A DNA stretch of 64,000 nt. Source: an uncultured beta proteobacterium (lineage in GTDB: Bacteria; Pseudomonadota; Gammaproteobacteria; Burkholderiales; Burkholderiaceae). The notes under the pieces are model-generated. The model worked only from the letters and a program-made list of their open reading frames with translations. It had not been told where the DNA came from and searched no databases. Shown here piece by piece: positions 57,463 to 64,000 of the stretch. Location of the stretch: contig CAIQHU010000095.1 in assembly GCA_903871735.1 (NCBI GenBank), positions 18,581-82,580 of the forward strand, read 5' to 3'. Made by a program: the position numbers and the translations under genes. How positions within the stretch are numbered: the first letter of the stretch is position 1; every line of letters starts with the position of its first letter.

Positions 57463-57490
57463 AGATAAGGTTGATCTCATCAAATTCAAG
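57463..57490 (-). promoter_or_regulatory. Sigma-32-like heat-shock promoter for dnaK
   Basis: On the minus strand CTTGAA (57490-57485), a 14-bp spacer and CCTTATCT (57470-57463) match the sigma-32 pattern CTTGAA-N13-15-CCCCATNT, six of eight in the -10 part. Predicted start is about 30 bp ahead of the dnaK ATG. No CIRCE element is nearby. Confidence 0.65.
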
Positions 57491-57531
57491 TGTTTTATAA
57501 AAAATTTCTAAAGCAAATGCCAATGAATCAC

Positions 57532-58077
57532 TTATTTAGGCTGACTCACCGTAACTAAAGCCGGCCTCAAAACACGATCCGCGATTAAATATCCGCGCTG
57601 TAAAACAGTCACAACCGTGTTCGCCTCTTGCTCTGAAGGCACCATCGAGATTGCTTGATGTAAATGGGGGTCAAATTTTGTGGTAGCCTCCGGGTTAATT
57701 TCGACTACCTTCCCCTTTTCTAAGGCACTAGTGAGTTGCTTGAGGGTTAAATCTAAACCCTCTTTGAGCTGTTGCGCATCTTCACCCGAGTGAGCCAAGG
57801 CGGCATGCATACTGTCCATCACAGGCAACAAGTGCTCTGCAAAACTCTCAATCGCAAATTTGTGCGCTTTCACCACGTCATCCATACCCCTGCGACGGGC
57901 GTTTTCTGTATCGGCTTTAGCTCGGAGATAAGCATCCTTACTTTCCGATAATTCTGCCTTTAATTGCTCAATTTGCTGCTCTAAGCTCGGCTCGACTGGG
58001 TTTGGCTCTGTGGACGGTGGAGTTTGCTCAGCTTCAGCCGCTTGTGCAGGGTCTAAATTCTTATTTTCTTCTGTCAT
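57532..58077 (-). CDS. grpE: Nucleotide exchange factor GrpE
   Basis: 181-residue GrpE that releases ADP from DnaK. It has an acidic, Pro/Gln-rich N-terminal 50 residues, a long coiled coil ([31 protein letters not shown] region, split here) and a C-terminal beta domain ending [21 protein letters not shown]. The start has a sigma-32-like promoter about 55-80 bp upstream, beyond hemH. Normal for bacterial GrpE. Confidence 0.96.
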   Translation of the reverse strand: MTEENKNLDPAQAAEAEQTPPSTEPNPVEPSLEQQIEQLKAELSESKDAYLRAKADTENARRRGMDDVVKAHKFAIESFAEHLLPVMDSMHAALAHSGEDAQQLKEGLDLTLKQLTSALEKGKVVEINPEATTKFDPHLHQAISMVPSEQEANTVVTVLQRGYLIADRVLRPALVTVSQPK

Positions 58078-58130
58078 TTCAATTGTTTAAGTTAATGTTT
58101 TCAACATAAAAAGATGTTGTCAAACAATAA

Positions 58131-58156
58131 ATATAGGCAATCTGACATATTTCAAG
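58131..58156 (-). promoter_or_regulatory. Sigma-32-like heat-shock promoter for grpE
   Basis: On the minus strand CTTGAA (58156-58151), a 12-bp spacer and GCCTATAT (58138-58131) resemble the sigma-32 consensus; the -10 part matches six of eight but the spacer is one or two bases short. The -35 box is inside the 13-bp inverted repeat at 58150-58180. A small CAACAT hairpin lies further down in the grpE leader. Confidence 0.55.
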
Positions 58157-58180
58157 TAATTTGAAAAAAATTACTTGAAA
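58150..58180. repeat. Perfect 13-bp inverted repeat between hemH and grpE
   Basis: TTTCAAGTAATTT (58150-58162), GAAAA, then AAATTACTTGAAA (58168-58180). Symmetry is exact. It starts 12 bp past the hemH stop and covers the -35 region of the grpE promoter. No U-tract follows, so it is not a standard terminator; a repressor-type operator or mRNA 3' stem-loop are alternatives. Confidence 0.75.
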
Positions 58181-58191
58181 AGAAACTCGGG

Positions 58192-59319
58192 CTAGGAAGT
58201 TAAACGCGCTAACGCCTTTTTGGCCTGTTCTCGTCGGTTTTGTATTTCTGTGTCTAAACTGGACGCTAAACTCCAACCTGCAATATTCTCTGTCGCAATT
58301 TGGTGCAACGCGTTTAGCCAAACCGCCTCGTCATTGAGGCAAGGTATGGCGTGGTAGGCGCCCCCGCCAGCATGCTGGAAGATTTCTTTACCTTCCATGG
58401 CGATTTCTTCTAAGGTTTCTAAACAATCTGCAGGAAATCCAGGGCAAAAAATATCTAAGCGAGCAGTTTTTGCATTTCCTAAGCTTTCTAATAATGGCGC
58501 TGTGTAAGGTTTTAACCATTCCGCTTTACCAAAGCGGGACTGAAAACTCAAAATTGCTTCTTGGTCATTTAGACCTAAAGCCTCTCGTAATAAACGCCCT
58601 GTTTTATGACATTCGCAATGATACGGGTCTCCAAAGTCAAGGGTTCGCTTGGGTACACCATGAAAGGATAGTAGCAAACGATCCCCCTTTGCAAAATTTG
58701 GCTTGCCATGCCGAGACCAATAGTTCTCAACCTGCACCTTTAAAGAATGAATATACGAGGGATGATCGTGATAATGCTTAATGGTTCGAAGTGCAGGCGG
58801 ATTACGCATGGTCTGATGAACTCTAAAAACTTCGTCAAAACTAGAGGCGGTTGTGGTTGCAGAATACTGCGGATATAAAGGTAAAATGAGTATACGATCG
58901 ACTCCTTGCTGGTCCAATTCCGCCATGACTTGCGCTATCGAAGGTTGGCCATAACGCATCGCCATAGCAACTTCAATATCAGCCGTTTTTGCCTCTTTTC
59001 GAAAAGCCGCTTGCAAAGCCTTAGCTTGATTTCTAGTATGTACCATCAAAGGTGAGCCGCCATTTGGCCCATCGATCCAAACACTGGCATATTTTTTTGC
59101 AGAAGCCCCAGAACGAATCGGTAAGATAATTCCATTCAAGATAATCCACCAAATCAGTTTAGGGACCTCAACCACGCGAGGGTCTGACAAGAACTCCTTT
59201 AAGTATGGCCGAACTGCTTGCGCCGTTGGGGCAGCAGGTGTCCCTAAATTGACTAATAAAATGCCAACTTTAGAGGCTTTGGCATGCGCCAAATTCGAAT
59301 CAATTAGGCGGTTATTCAT
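58192..59319 (-). CDS. hemH: Ferrochelatase
   Basis: Inserts Fe2+ into protoporphyrin IX, the last step of heme synthesis. The 375-residue product has the N-terminal [14 protein letters not shown], the [17 protein letters not shown] segment, the active-site [18 protein letters not shown] histidine region and [20 protein letters not shown] with its conserved Glu. Length fits proteobacterial HemH (about 320-370). It overlaps hrcA by 8 bp. Its place inside a heat-shock cluster is the usual Burkholderiales arrangement. Confidence 0.96.
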   Translation of the reverse strand: MNNRLIDSNLAHAKASKVGILLVNLGTPAAPTAQAVRPYLKEFLSDPRVVEVPKLIWWIILNGIILPIRSGASAKKYASVWIDGPNGGSPLMVHTRNQAKALQAAFRKEAKTADIEVAMAMRYGQPSIAQVMAELDQQGVDRILILPLYPQYSATTTASSFDEVFRVHQTMRNPPALRTIKHYHDHPSYIHSLKVQVENYWSRHGKPNFAKGDRLLLSFHGVPKRTLDFGDPYHCECHKTGRLLREALGLNDQEAILSFQSRFGKAEWLKPYTAPLLESLGNAKTARLDIFCPGFPADCLETLEEIAMEGKEIFQHAGGGAYHAIPCLNDEAVWLNALHQIATENIAGWSLASSLDTEIQNRREQAKKALARLTS

Positions 59320-60349
59320 GGGTAACCTTGGTATAGTCTTGCTGACTCAGTGCGCTGGATAATAATTTGGCCGTAATATCAACGATTGGAATCACACGTT
59401 CATACGCCATCCGGGTGGGTCCAATGACCCCCAAGGTCCCAACCACAACACCGTCTACACTATAAGGTGCAGTAATTACTGCCATGTCATCTATAGGTAC
59501 TAAGGCGCTTTCGCCCCCAATAAAAATCTGAACACCATCCGCTCGGCTAGAAATATCCAACAACTGCATCAAACTCGTCCGTTGCTCAAATACTTGAAAT
59601 AAACGCTTGATCTTGTCCATATCAGAAACTAATTCACCAACTTCCAATAATTTTTTCTCGCCAGAGATAACCATGCCATCTTGAGGCTCTTGTAAAGTAC
59701 TAGAGCTGGCTTGGACCGCTTGACTCATTAAAGCACTAATATCCGCTCTTAAACCATCCAACTCATTACGTAGACGCATTCGAACCGACTCAAAGTCAAG
59801 CCCAGCATAGTGGGAATTAATGTAGTTACTAGCCTCTATCAGTTGGGAGGGGGTGTAATCTTGGGAAGTGAGTAATATCCGATTTTGAACGTCGCCTTGT
59901 GGGGATACTAATATTAATAGAATACGCTTTTCAGATAAGCGTAAAAATTCAATTTGTTTAAATATTTGAGTCCTCTTCGGACTCATCACTACCCCAGCAA
60001 AGGTGGAAAGATTCGATAAAACATGAGCCGCCGCCGCAATAACCCGCTTTGGTGAATCTGGTTGAATTTCTTCGGAGGCCTCGCGCGCAGCAATGTCTTC
60101 TAATGGTCGAATAGTCAGCATCGTATCGACAAAAAGTCGATATCCCCGAGGGGTAGGAATCCGTCCAGCTGAAGTATGTGGACTTGTTACAAAACCCATC
60201 TCCTCAAGATCCGCCATCACATTGCGTATCGTTGCGGCAGATAAATCCAGCCCAGAATGCCTTGAAAGGGTCCTAGAGCCAACAGGATGGCCCTCAGATA
60301 TATATCTTTCTATGAGTGTTTTAAGAAGTTCGTGGGCTCTTTTGTCCAT
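59312..60349 (-). CDS. hrcA: Heat-inducible transcription repressor HrcA
   Basis: DNA-binding repressor of heat-shock genes through CIRCE sites. The 345-residue product has an N-terminal winged helix ([25 protein letters not shown], split), the conserved [20 protein letters not shown] and a C-terminal GAF-like domain. It diverges from nadK with 85 bp between, in which there is an imperfectly CIRCE-like 7-bp dyad (60388-60416). No true CIRCE is seen anywhere in this cluster, so its targets (probably groESL) lie elsewhere. Confidence 0.95.
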   Translation of the reverse strand: MDKRAHELLKTLIERYISEGHPVGSRTLSRHSGLDLSAATIRNVMADLEEMGFVTSPHTSAGRIPTPRGYRLFVDTMLTIRPLEDIAAREASEEIQPDSPKRVIAAAAHVLSNLSTFAGVVMSPKRTQIFKQIEFLRLSEKRILLILVSPQGDVQNRILLTSQDYTPSQLIEASNYINSHYAGLDFESVRMRLRNELDGLRADISALMSQAVQASSSTLQEPQDGMVISGEKKLLEVGELVSDMDKIKRLFQVFEQRTSLMQLLDISSRADGVQIFIGGESALVPIDDMAVITAPYSVDGVVVGTLGVIGPTRMAYERVIPIVDITAKLLSSALSQQDYTKVTHE

Positions 60350-60387
60350 AATATATGTGATTTTAACCGTTCCCCCTACAACACGGT

Positions 60388-60416
60388 CAAAGGTATCATT
60401 TGAAAGAGCACCTTTG
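60388..60416. repeat. Spaced 7-bp inverted repeat in the hrcA-nadK region
   Basis: CAAAGGT-N15-ACCTTTG is a perfect 7-bp dyad, 29 bp overall, near the size of a CIRCE element (27 bp) but of different sequence (CIRCE is TTAGCACTC-N9-GAGTGCTAA). It sits 38 bp upstream of the hrcA start, where autoregulation might act. Confidence 0.4.
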
Positions 60417-60434
60417 CTATGGTTTAATCAGTAT

Positions 60435-61334
60435 ATGTCAAAAGAAAATAATCTTCCTAATCGGTTTGAACGTATTGCCCTTGTCGGTAAATTACAGGGC
60501 GACGCCATTGGTCGAATCCTAAAAGAAATTACCGAAGTGCTCGAGGGTCTAGGTTGCCATGTTAGTTTAGAACAAGAAACAGCTGCTCATCTTGGGCAGA
60601 GTAATCTTCCTACTCTTGCGATTACTGATTTCTCAGGTAAGATCGATATGGTCATCTCCATTGGTGGCGATGGTACTCTCATCGGAGTAGGACGACAAAT
60701 TGCCGGTAAGAATATCCCCCTAGTAGGAATTAATATGGGACGACTTGGGTATATGACAGATATCCCATTAAATGAAATGTCAACGATCCTGCCTGGCATT
60801 ATTCAGGGAAATTTTGAATCAGATGAGCGTTTTTTGCTCGAGGCATCTGTTATTCGTAATGGTGTTATTAGTCATCAAGGTCTGGCCCTCAATGATGTGG
60901 TCATCAGCCGATCTAGCATTTCAGGGATGGTTGAGCTAGCGGTTGATGTGAACCATAGTTTTATGTATAACCAACGTTCTGATGGTCTCATTGTTTCAAC
61001 TCCAACTGGCTCTACGGCTTATAGCCTATCTGCTGGTGGACCAATCCTGCATCCACGGGTATTTGGTATTGTTTTAGCGCCAGTTGCTCCTCATGCGCTA
61101 TCCAATCGGCCAATTGTTCTGCCCGGCGACGCTCTGATTGGAATAACGATTATTAGTGGCAAAGATGCTAGTGTTCATTTTGATATGCAATCCATGGCAA
61201 TCCTCCAAACTGGCGACATGGTGGTGGTCAATAAATCCTCCAAAACAATCACTATCATGCACCCGCAAGGCCATAGTGACTATCGCACCCTGCGAGAAAA
61301 ATTACATTGGAACGAATATCCTTCGTCTTTTTAG
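60435..61334 (+). CDS. nadK: NAD kinase
   Basis: Phosphorylates NAD to NADP. The 299-residue product has GGDGT at 77-81, the NMGRLGYMTD segment, RSDGLIVSTPTGSTAY (NAD-binding) and the C-terminal YPSSF end. ATG at 60435 is chosen: the longer in-frame reading crosses hrcA and is an artefact. It is divergent from hrcA and followed by recN after 3 bp, a common proteobacterial nadK-recN pair. Confidence 0.97.
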   Translation: MSKENNLPNRFERIALVGKLQGDAIGRILKEITEVLEGLGCHVSLEQETAAHLGQSNLPTLAITDFSGKIDMVISIGGDGTLIGVGRQIAGKNIPLVGINMGRLGYMTDIPLNEMSTILPGIIQGNFESDERFLLEASVIRNGVISHQGLALNDVVISRSSISGMVELAVDVNHSFMYNQRSDGLIVSTPTGSTAYSLSAGGPILHPRVFGIVLAPVAPHALSNRPIVLPGDALIGITIISGKDASVHFDMQSMAILQTGDMVVVNKSSKTITIMHPQGHSDYRTLREKLHWNEYPSSF

Positions 61335-61337
61335 ATC

Positions 61338-62999
61338 ATGTTGCAACGTCTTGATATTCGTGATTTTGTTATTGTCCATCAACTAGAATTAGAGATGGGC
61401 CCAGGCTTTACTGTGCTTACCGGTGAAACAGGTGCGGGTAAGTCAATCTTACTAGATGCCCTTTCCCTGACGATGGGTGAGCGCGCTGATGTTAGCCAAA
61501 TTCGAGAGGGTTGTGATCGCTCAGAAATTTGTGCTACTTTTTATATTGCTAGTGCTATTTTATCCCCCATCAAACTGTGGCTTACAGAAGCCGGATTTCC
61601 CATCGAGGAAGATGGAAAAAGCCTACAGCTCAAAAGGATTATCGAAACACATGGGCGAACTAAAGCCTATATCAATGGTAGTAGTGCAACACTTACCCAA
61701 ATGCGCGAAATCGCAGAACAATTAGTCGATATCCACGGACAACACCAACATCAACTCCTCTTAAAACCTGGAGCGCAACGTGATCTTTTGGATCGCCATG
61801 CCCAATTATCTGAGTTGACTCTACTAGTCTCGAAATCCTATCAACATTGGCACTCTATCGAAAAAAAGTTACTGCGTGCCAAAGAGGCAGGCTCACAATT
61901 ACTCCAAGAGCAAGAAAGATTGCGGTGGCAACTAGAAGAACTCCAAACATTAAAACCCTTGTCAGGCGAATGGGATGAGATTCAAAAAGAGCATAGCCGA
62001 CTAGCGAATGCAGCTGCTTTAATTGATGGCACGCAAGCACTAATCAACCTTCTTAGTGATGGTGACCTGGCACTACTAGACCAATTAGCCAAAGCGCAAA
62101 GTATTTTAGATGATTTGGTTGATATGGATGCCTCTTTACAAGATGCTAAAGAAGCCCTCGAACCTGCAGCAATCCAAATCAGTGATGCAGTTCATAGTAT
62201 TAATCGCTATTTACAAAAATTAGATCTTGATCCCGATCGGCTAGCCGAAGTAGAGGAACGATTGCAGTCTTACTATCGCCTTTCTAAAAAATTTCATTGT
62301 TCAGCCCAAGACCTTCCATCTATTTGGCAAGACTTACAAGAAAAACTACTAGTCCTAGAAGCCTCCCAAAATATTTCAGCGCTCGAGCAAGAGTCTCAAA
62401 TAGCGCAAGAACTCTTTTATAAGTACGCTAAAGACTTGTCCAAAAAACGCCAAAAAGCTGCGCAAGAATTGGCCCATTCAGTAACCGCTGCAATGCAAGA
62501 TCTGGCCATGTCTGGCGGTCAATTTGAAGTGGCACTTACCCCAAGCGTAGGCAATGCATTCGGGCTAGAACAAGTCGAATTTTTAGTAGCTGGACACCCC
62601 GGGGTTCAACCCAAAGCCATTGCGAAGGTCGCCTCCGGCGGTGAACTTGCTCGAATTAGCCTAGCCATTGCTGTCATTGCAAGTTCAGCCAGCTCAGTCC
62701 CAACACTCATTTTTGACGAGGTTGATGCTGGTATCGGTGGAGTAGTGGCCCAAACAGTAGGTGGCTTACTCAAAAAACTAGGGCAAACGCGTCAAGTACT
62801 GTGTGTAACCCATTTACCCCAAGTCGCCTCACAGGGAGATAACCAATGGCGTGTTAAAAAGGTCTCAACAGAACACCAAACGCACAGTGAAATTGAAGTC
62901 TTAAGCAGACCCGAGCGTGTTGAAGAAATCGCCCGAATGCTCGGCGGCGCAGCAATCACCCCAACGACCCGAAGACATGCGCGTGAGTTACTTGGTTAA
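61338..62999 (+). CDS. recN: DNA repair protein RecN
   Basis: SMC-like double-strand-break repair ATPase of 553 residues. It has Walker A GETGAGKS (29-36), a central coiled coil (about 165-370) and C-terminal signature ASGGELARISLAI and Walker B LIFDEVDAGIGG. It is 3 bp after nadK, so translation is probably coupled. No LexA box was seen upstream. Its TAA stop shares TTAA with the convergent glnE. Confidence 0.97.
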   Translation: MLQRLDIRDFVIVHQLELEMGPGFTVLTGETGAGKSILLDALSLTMGERADVSQIREGCDRSEICATFYIASAILSPIKLWLTEAGFPIEEDGKSLQLKRIIETHGRTKAYINGSSATLTQMREIAEQLVDIHGQHQHQLLLKPGAQRDLLDRHAQLSELTLLVSKSYQHWHSIEKKLLRAKEAGSQLLQEQERLRWQLEELQTLKPLSGEWDEIQKEHSRLANAAALIDGTQALINLLSDGDLALLDQLAKAQSILDDLVDMDASLQDAKEALEPAAIQISDAVHSINRYLQKLDLDPDRLAEVEERLQSYYRLSKKFHCSAQDLPSIWQDLQEKLLVLEASQNISALEQESQIAQELFYKYAKDLSKKRQKAAQELAHSVTAAMQDLAMSGGQFEVALTPSVGNAFGLEQVEFLVAGHPGVQPKAIAKVASGGELARISLAIAVIASSASSVPTLIFDEVDAGIGGVVAQTVGGLLKKLGQTRQVLCVTHLPQVASQGDNQWRVKKVSTEHQTHSEIEVLSRPERVEEIARMLGGAAITPTTRRHARELLG

Positions 63000-64000
63000 A
63001 ACGCAGGCTGCATGACTTCTTGCCACAATTCCCTGACAGCATCCCTAGCTAACTGAATTGGCTCACTTATTTCGTTAGGTTCCACGCGCGCAATTTGCTT
63101 ACCCTCTAAGCGTAACTCATGTTGCCTTTTACGTAAGTCACGATAAGCCTGCGCTACTCGGTCAGATAAAGACGCATCAATTAAGCCAACCCGAGCTGCT
63201 ATCCCTAAGAGCGCAATATTCCCCACATTAGCGACTAAACTGGGATAACGATAAGCCCAAGCTAGAACTATATATTGCGTCATAAATTCAATATCAACCA
63301 TCCCTCCAGAGTCATGCTTCAAATCAAAATGGTCCGATCGATTAGGATGCCCAGCATGTAATTTTTCCCGCATGGCCAAGATCTCCTGACGTAAGCTCTT
63401 TGGATCTCTATTTAAAGATAACACCTCACTACGTATTTCTTCAAAACGCTTTCCGATTCGTTGATCCCCCGCACAAAACCGGGCCCGAGTTAAAGCTTGA
63501 TGTTCCCATACCCATGCAGTGTTAACACCTTCACGTCGCTGATAAGCTTCGTAGGCGGATAAACTACTCACCATCAGACCAGCAACGCCATTGGGACGCA
63601 ACCGCGTGTCAATGTCAAATAGCACACCTGAGCTGGTTGCAGTCGTTAACCAAGAAATGAGACGTCGCGCTAAGTTCATGTATAACTCCACCATCTCATG
63701 GGATGGTTTTTGAACTTGGGTGTCATCAAAAATAAATACCAAATCTAAATCGGAACCATAACCAAGCTCTTTACCACCCAACTTCCCATAAGCTATAACA
63801 CCAAAACCCGATTGCGTAAAGTCTATCTCTAAATGCTTAGACTGCATCATCGATTGCCAAATACGGGTTAGGGTTTCTTGAATAAGAATGTCTGCCATAC
63901 ACGATAAACGATCACTAATTAACTCCACCGCCAAGCGCCCTTGAGCGCCGATCCCCAAATCTGCCAATAAAGTTCTGAAAATTTCGGCGTGATGCATATC
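62996..64000 (-). CDS. glnE: Glutamine synthetase adenylyltransferase, C-terminal part (5' end outside window)
   Basis: The bifunctional enzyme adenylylates and deadenylylates glutamine synthetase to tune nitrogen assimilation. About 334 residues are visible and the frame continues past the window. The second nucleotidyltransferase domain is marked by GYGSDLDLVF (two Asp metal ligands) and DTRLRPNG, followed by the LKHDSGGMVDIEF segment and the C-terminal helix bundle. A full GlnE has about 900-950 residues, so this is roughly the last third. Its stop overlaps that of recN. The Met near the edge is internal, not the start. Confidence 0.94.
   Translation of the reverse strand, partial: DMHHAEIFRTLLADLGIGAQGRLAVELISDRLSCMADILIQETLTRIWQSMMQSKHLEIDFTQSGFGVIAYGKLGGKELGYGSDLDLVFIFDDTQVQKPSHEMVELYMNLARRLISWLTTATSSGVLFDIDTRLRPNGVAGLMVSSLSAYEAYQRREGVNTAWVWEHQALTRARFCAGDQRIGKRFEEIRSEVLSLNRDPKSLRQEILAMREKLHAGHPNRSDHFDLKHDSGGMVDIEFMTQYIVLAWAYRYPSLVANVGNIALLGIAARVGLIDASLSDRVAQAYRDLRKRQHELRLEGKQIARVEPNEISEPIQLARDAVRELWQEVMQPAF

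Noticed and set aside
60093..60434. Upstream extension of the nadK frame
   Set aside because: It overlaps hrcA on the other strand and has no similarity to NAD kinases. ATG 60435 gives the family N-terminus.
54356..60434. CIRCE elements (TTAGCACTC-N9-GAGTGCTAA)
   Set aside because: Looked for in the gaps before hrcA, grpE, dnaK and dnaJ; none found.
1..64000. tRNA, rRNA, CRISPR arrays, IS elements, prophage genes, restriction or defence systems
   Set aside because: Gaps were inspected by eye; no cloverleaf-like sequence, regularly spaced repeats, transposase or phage-type products were seen. A tRNA scan was not possible.

Overview
This is a 64 kb stretch of bacterial chromosome carrying about 54 protein genes, nearly all housekeeping. 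It looks AT-leaning by eye (I did not compute GC). The gene content and order point to a betaproteobacterium of the order Burkholderiales: hrcA-hemH-grpE-dnaK-dnaJ on one strand, hda-HAD-pcnB-folK-panB on the other, a DUF3579 gene, a SirB1-family gene, fkpB-ispH beside radC-rpmB-rpmG, and a tctBA pair. A low-GC, compact freshwater lineage such as Polynucleobacter would fit, but that is inference from gene order and composition, not from a marker gene. I see no rRNA, tRNA, CRISPR array, insertion sequence, prophage or integration site.

Layout. 1-8 kb: the start of uvrD (cut by the window edge), valS, galU, and alaS overlapping a TusA-like sulfur carrier gene. 8-15 kb: tctB-tctA (tricarboxylate-type transporter without its binding protein), glnS, an NAD-binding epimerase-like gene, an iron-sulfur flavin reductase and argD. 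15-20 kb: a complete branched-chain amino acid ABC transporter, livK-H-M-G-F, on the minus strand. 20-26 kb: fkpB-ispH, radC, rpmB-rpmG, and minus-strand purN, an RsmB-like RNA methyltransferase and a fatty acid desaturase. 26-35 kb: ribF-ileS-lspA-coaBC-dut facing clpS-clpA. 35-41 kb: a cold-shock gene, one 457-residue protein I cannot identify, a DUF192 gene, argF-argG-ppnP and DUF3579. 41-54 kb: rpsT, murJ, a SirB1-like gene, dedA, mutL-miaA, purM, an AI-2E-type exporter, hda, a HAD phosphatase, pcnB, folK and panB. 54-64 kb: the heat-shock cluster, then nadK-recN and the 3' part of glnE.

The genes fit together by theme. Translation and its proofreading are prominent (four aminoacyl-tRNA synthetases, miaA, three ribosomal proteins, an RNA m5C methyltransferase). 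Protein quality control is represented twice (clpS-clpA and the DnaK system). DNA maintenance genes are uvrD, radC, mutL, recN and hda. Arginine synthesis is split between argD and argF-argG.

The chromosome is tightly packed. Several genes overlap by ATGA or a few bases, two convergent pairs share a TTAA for both stop codons, and several divergent pairs have starts only 27-48 bp apart. No gene-free stretch exceeds 300 bp. The longest gaps (about 35247-35524, 40554-40825 and 41522-41787) hold promoter-like and palindromic signals or nothing I can name. The most interesting non-coding signals are two sigma-32-like promoters before grpE and dnaK, one embedded in a perfect 13-bp inverted repeat; a 22-bp dyad over the glnS start; a dyad at the start of the cold-shock leader; and mutually exclusive hairpins in the clpS leader. 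I did not find a clearly new multi-gene system here.
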